From the NCBI GenBank assembly GCA_015061815.1, contig SUVW01000004.1:1-64000 (forward strand): a stretch of DNA of 64,000 nt. Direction: 5' to 3'. The stretch comes from Lentisphaerota bacterium (GTDB taxonomy: Bacteria > Verrucomicrobiota > Lentisphaeria > Victivallales > Victivallaceae). The position numbers and the translations under genes were made by a program. The first letter of the stretch is position 1, and the number at the start of each line of letters is the position of its first letter. Positions 62,797-64,000 of this stretch are shown in pieces. The notes below the pieces were generated by a model that made no database searches, had not been told where the DNA came from, and was given only the letters and a program-made list of their open reading frames with translations.

Positions 62797-63885
62797 ATGA
62801 CACGAACAGTATATTTTGATCATGCGGCATCCTCGGTGCCATCGGATAAGATCCTGCAGGATCTCTCCTCGCTTTTGAAGCACTATTATGCCAATTCAGA
62901 GGCCGTTCATCAGATGGCTTACCGTTCCCGTGAAGCGTTGAAAAAAGCCGGTCAACGGCTGTCACTGGCCCTTTCCGGCCGGGATGATCACCCGGTGATC
63001 TGGGGAGAATCAGCGACCGGACTTTTCCGGGTGATCTCTTCATTCCCCGGTTTTGAAACCAGCTGTACCACCGCGCTGGAACATCCTGCCCTGCTGGCCA
63101 ATCTGCAAAATCACACCTCCGCCGACATCGCCGGGGCAGCTTTCCCCGGCCGTTTCCGCCTTGAAGCGTTCCGGGGAAAAACTTATGATCTGTCCTGCTG
63201 TCACCAGGTGCAGAGCGAACTCGGGTCAATGCCGGATACCGGAGAATTTTTCTCATCCATCACGCCGCGCTGCCGGATGCTTGATGCGGTTCAGGCCGCC
63301 GGCAAAATGCCGCTGGATAAAAACGCGGATATCTGGATCATTTCCGGAGTCAAATTCGGTGCCCCCGGCGGGGCGGCGATGCTGTTGGCTCCTGACGGCA
63401 GATTTACAGATAAGCTGCTGGCCCATGCCCACTGGTGCCGCAATCAGAATTATTCGGTATCGCGGGTCAATGTTCCGATGATGCTGACCATGACCGGTGC
63501 CTTGGAAAATGCCGTTGATATGATGTCGGAAAACCGCAAAAAGATCATTCAACTGAATTCTGCCATCCGCGACGGGGTCAGAAAATTCGGGATCGAACCG
63601 ACACTGCCGGAAAATGTTCCGGTTTCTCCATATATACTGAATCTGCTGCTGCCGGACCAGGAATCAGCGATCATTGTCCGGGCACTGGGGGAGATGGGAA
63701 TATTCACCGCGTCCGGCAGTGCCTGCAGTGCAGAAAGCGGACACCCGTCACCGGCATTGACCGCAATGGGATTCAAGCCGCAAAAGGCGTATCGGGCCCT
63801 CCGGTTGAGCTTCGGAGCTTCCAATGAACCGGAGGAAGCCGGAATTTTTCTTAAAGGATTGGAAAATGTGTTGAAAAATTACTGA
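62797..63885 (+). CDS. divergent cysteine desulfurase-like aminotransferase (class V)
   Basis: A 362-residue PLP-fold protein of the NifS family: YFDHAASSVP, TALEHPALL, RMLDAVQAAGK and the Cys loop ASGSACSAESG are present. The PLP lysine lies in ISGVKFGAPGG, where the usual His of SxHK is Val. At several places it is shorter than the first desulfurase. It may be a specialised desulfurase or another PLP lyase. The ATG at 62797 has AGGA 10 bp upstream; the frame opens at a GTG at 62749. It is preceded by a near-perfect promoter and followed by no same-strand gene in the window. Confidence 0.82.
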   Translation: MTRTVYFDHAASSVPSDKILQDLSSLLKHYYANSEAVHQMAYRSREALKKAGQRLSLALSGRDDHPVIWGESATGLFRVISSFPGFETSCTTALEHPALLANLQNHTSADIAGAAFPGRFRLEAFRGKTYDLSCCHQVQSELGSMPDTGEFFSSITPRCRMLDAVQAAGKMPLDKNADIWIISGVKFGAPGGAAMLLAPDGRFTDKLLAHAHWCRNQNYSVSRVNVPMMLTMTGALENAVDMMSENRKKIIQLNSAIRDGVRKFGIEPTLPENVPVSPYILNLLLPDQESAIIVRALGEMGIFTASGSACSAESGHPSPALTAMGFKPQKAYRALRLSFGASNEPEEAGIFLKGLENVLKNY

Positions 63886-63931
63886 AAAGGCAGTATTTTA
63901 ATATCAGAAGATAATGAAAGATTTTTAAAAC

Positions 63932-64000
63932 TCACCGTTCCGGCTTCATCAACGCTGATTTTTCGATCTCTTTCTGAATAGCTTTTACAATTATTTCATC
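63932..64000 (-). CDS. possible 3' end of a gene entering from the right edge
   Basis: On the minus strand the last 22 codons of an open frame run from the window edge to TGA at 63934-63932, ending EIEKSALMKPER. It is too short to identify. It would converge on the NifS-like gene with a gap of about 46 bp, and composition is consistent with coding sequence. Confidence 0.35.
   Translation of the reverse strand, partial: DEIIVKAIQKEIEKSALMKPER

Overview
The window reads as chromosomal DNA of a Gram-negative bacterium. An outer membrane is implied by lipoprotein signals, an MlaA-type domain and an Aas-type lysophospholipid acyltransferase. The best taxonomic guess is Lentisphaerota (PVC group, Victivallis-like). 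This rests on a prepilin-like protein with an H-x9-DG motif heading a glycan operon, DUF4838 and LamG proteins, a ceramidase-like protein, type III glutamine synthetase, Ser/Thr kinase signalling and a small lipoprotein with an IPxNxPxSWE motif. That assignment is inference; no rRNA or tRNA gene was seen. Genes are tightly packed, and most same-strand neighbours overlap by 4 bp (ATGA/GTGA).

Layout. 1-4585: a possible gene start at the left edge, a cation/proton antiporter with a fused PTS EIIA domain, and type III glutamine synthetase. 4621-17272: a carbohydrate locus. A sugar-phosphate isomerase-like gene diverges from a LacI-type regulator, and an eight-gene minus-strand operon follows: prepilin-like protein, DUF4838 protein, LamG protein, HAD phosphatase, ADP-ribosylglycohydrolase, TIM-barrel protein, GH63-like glycosidase and SGNH hydrolase. 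The two promoters share a 9-bp operator half-site. 18052-21774: dGTPase, membrane Ser/Thr kinase and two-subunit class I fumarase in one overlapping operon. 22010-25041: an esterase and an MlaA lipoprotein fused to an alpha/beta hydrolase. 25087-36398: LysR regulator, processive-type GT2 glycosyltransferase, secreted lipase-like protein, SWIM-SNF2 helicase, Aas-like protein and RecQ.

36395-50354: cofactor and biosynthetic genes. These are thiE and an archaeal-type thi4 under a TPP riboswitch, ribF and coaD from a shared bidirectional promoter, an IclR-type regulator, a TMTC-like membrane protein, a lipoprotein, panB, phosphofructokinase, queDEC, serC, an orphan LacZ C-terminal domain with ispF, and a 31-codon basic peptide gene with its own promoter. 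50474-56443: a tandem DUF3857/transglutaminase protein, an MBL-fold hydrolase, pyrK and pyrD. 56644-58364: an unrecognised envelope cluster of a coiled-coil membrane protein, a 42-aa membrane peptide and a 52-aa lipoprotein. 58516-63885: DUF493 protein, cysteine desulfurase, ceramidase-like protein, MFS transporter and a divergent second NifS-like protein.

Three copies of a MITE-like element (17374-17516, 26173-26338, 48399-48452) share terminal inverted repeats. The two full copies carry a core hairpin with a compensatory base-pair change. Vegetative promoters in the window repeatedly fit TTGnnn, 16-17 bp, TATATT.
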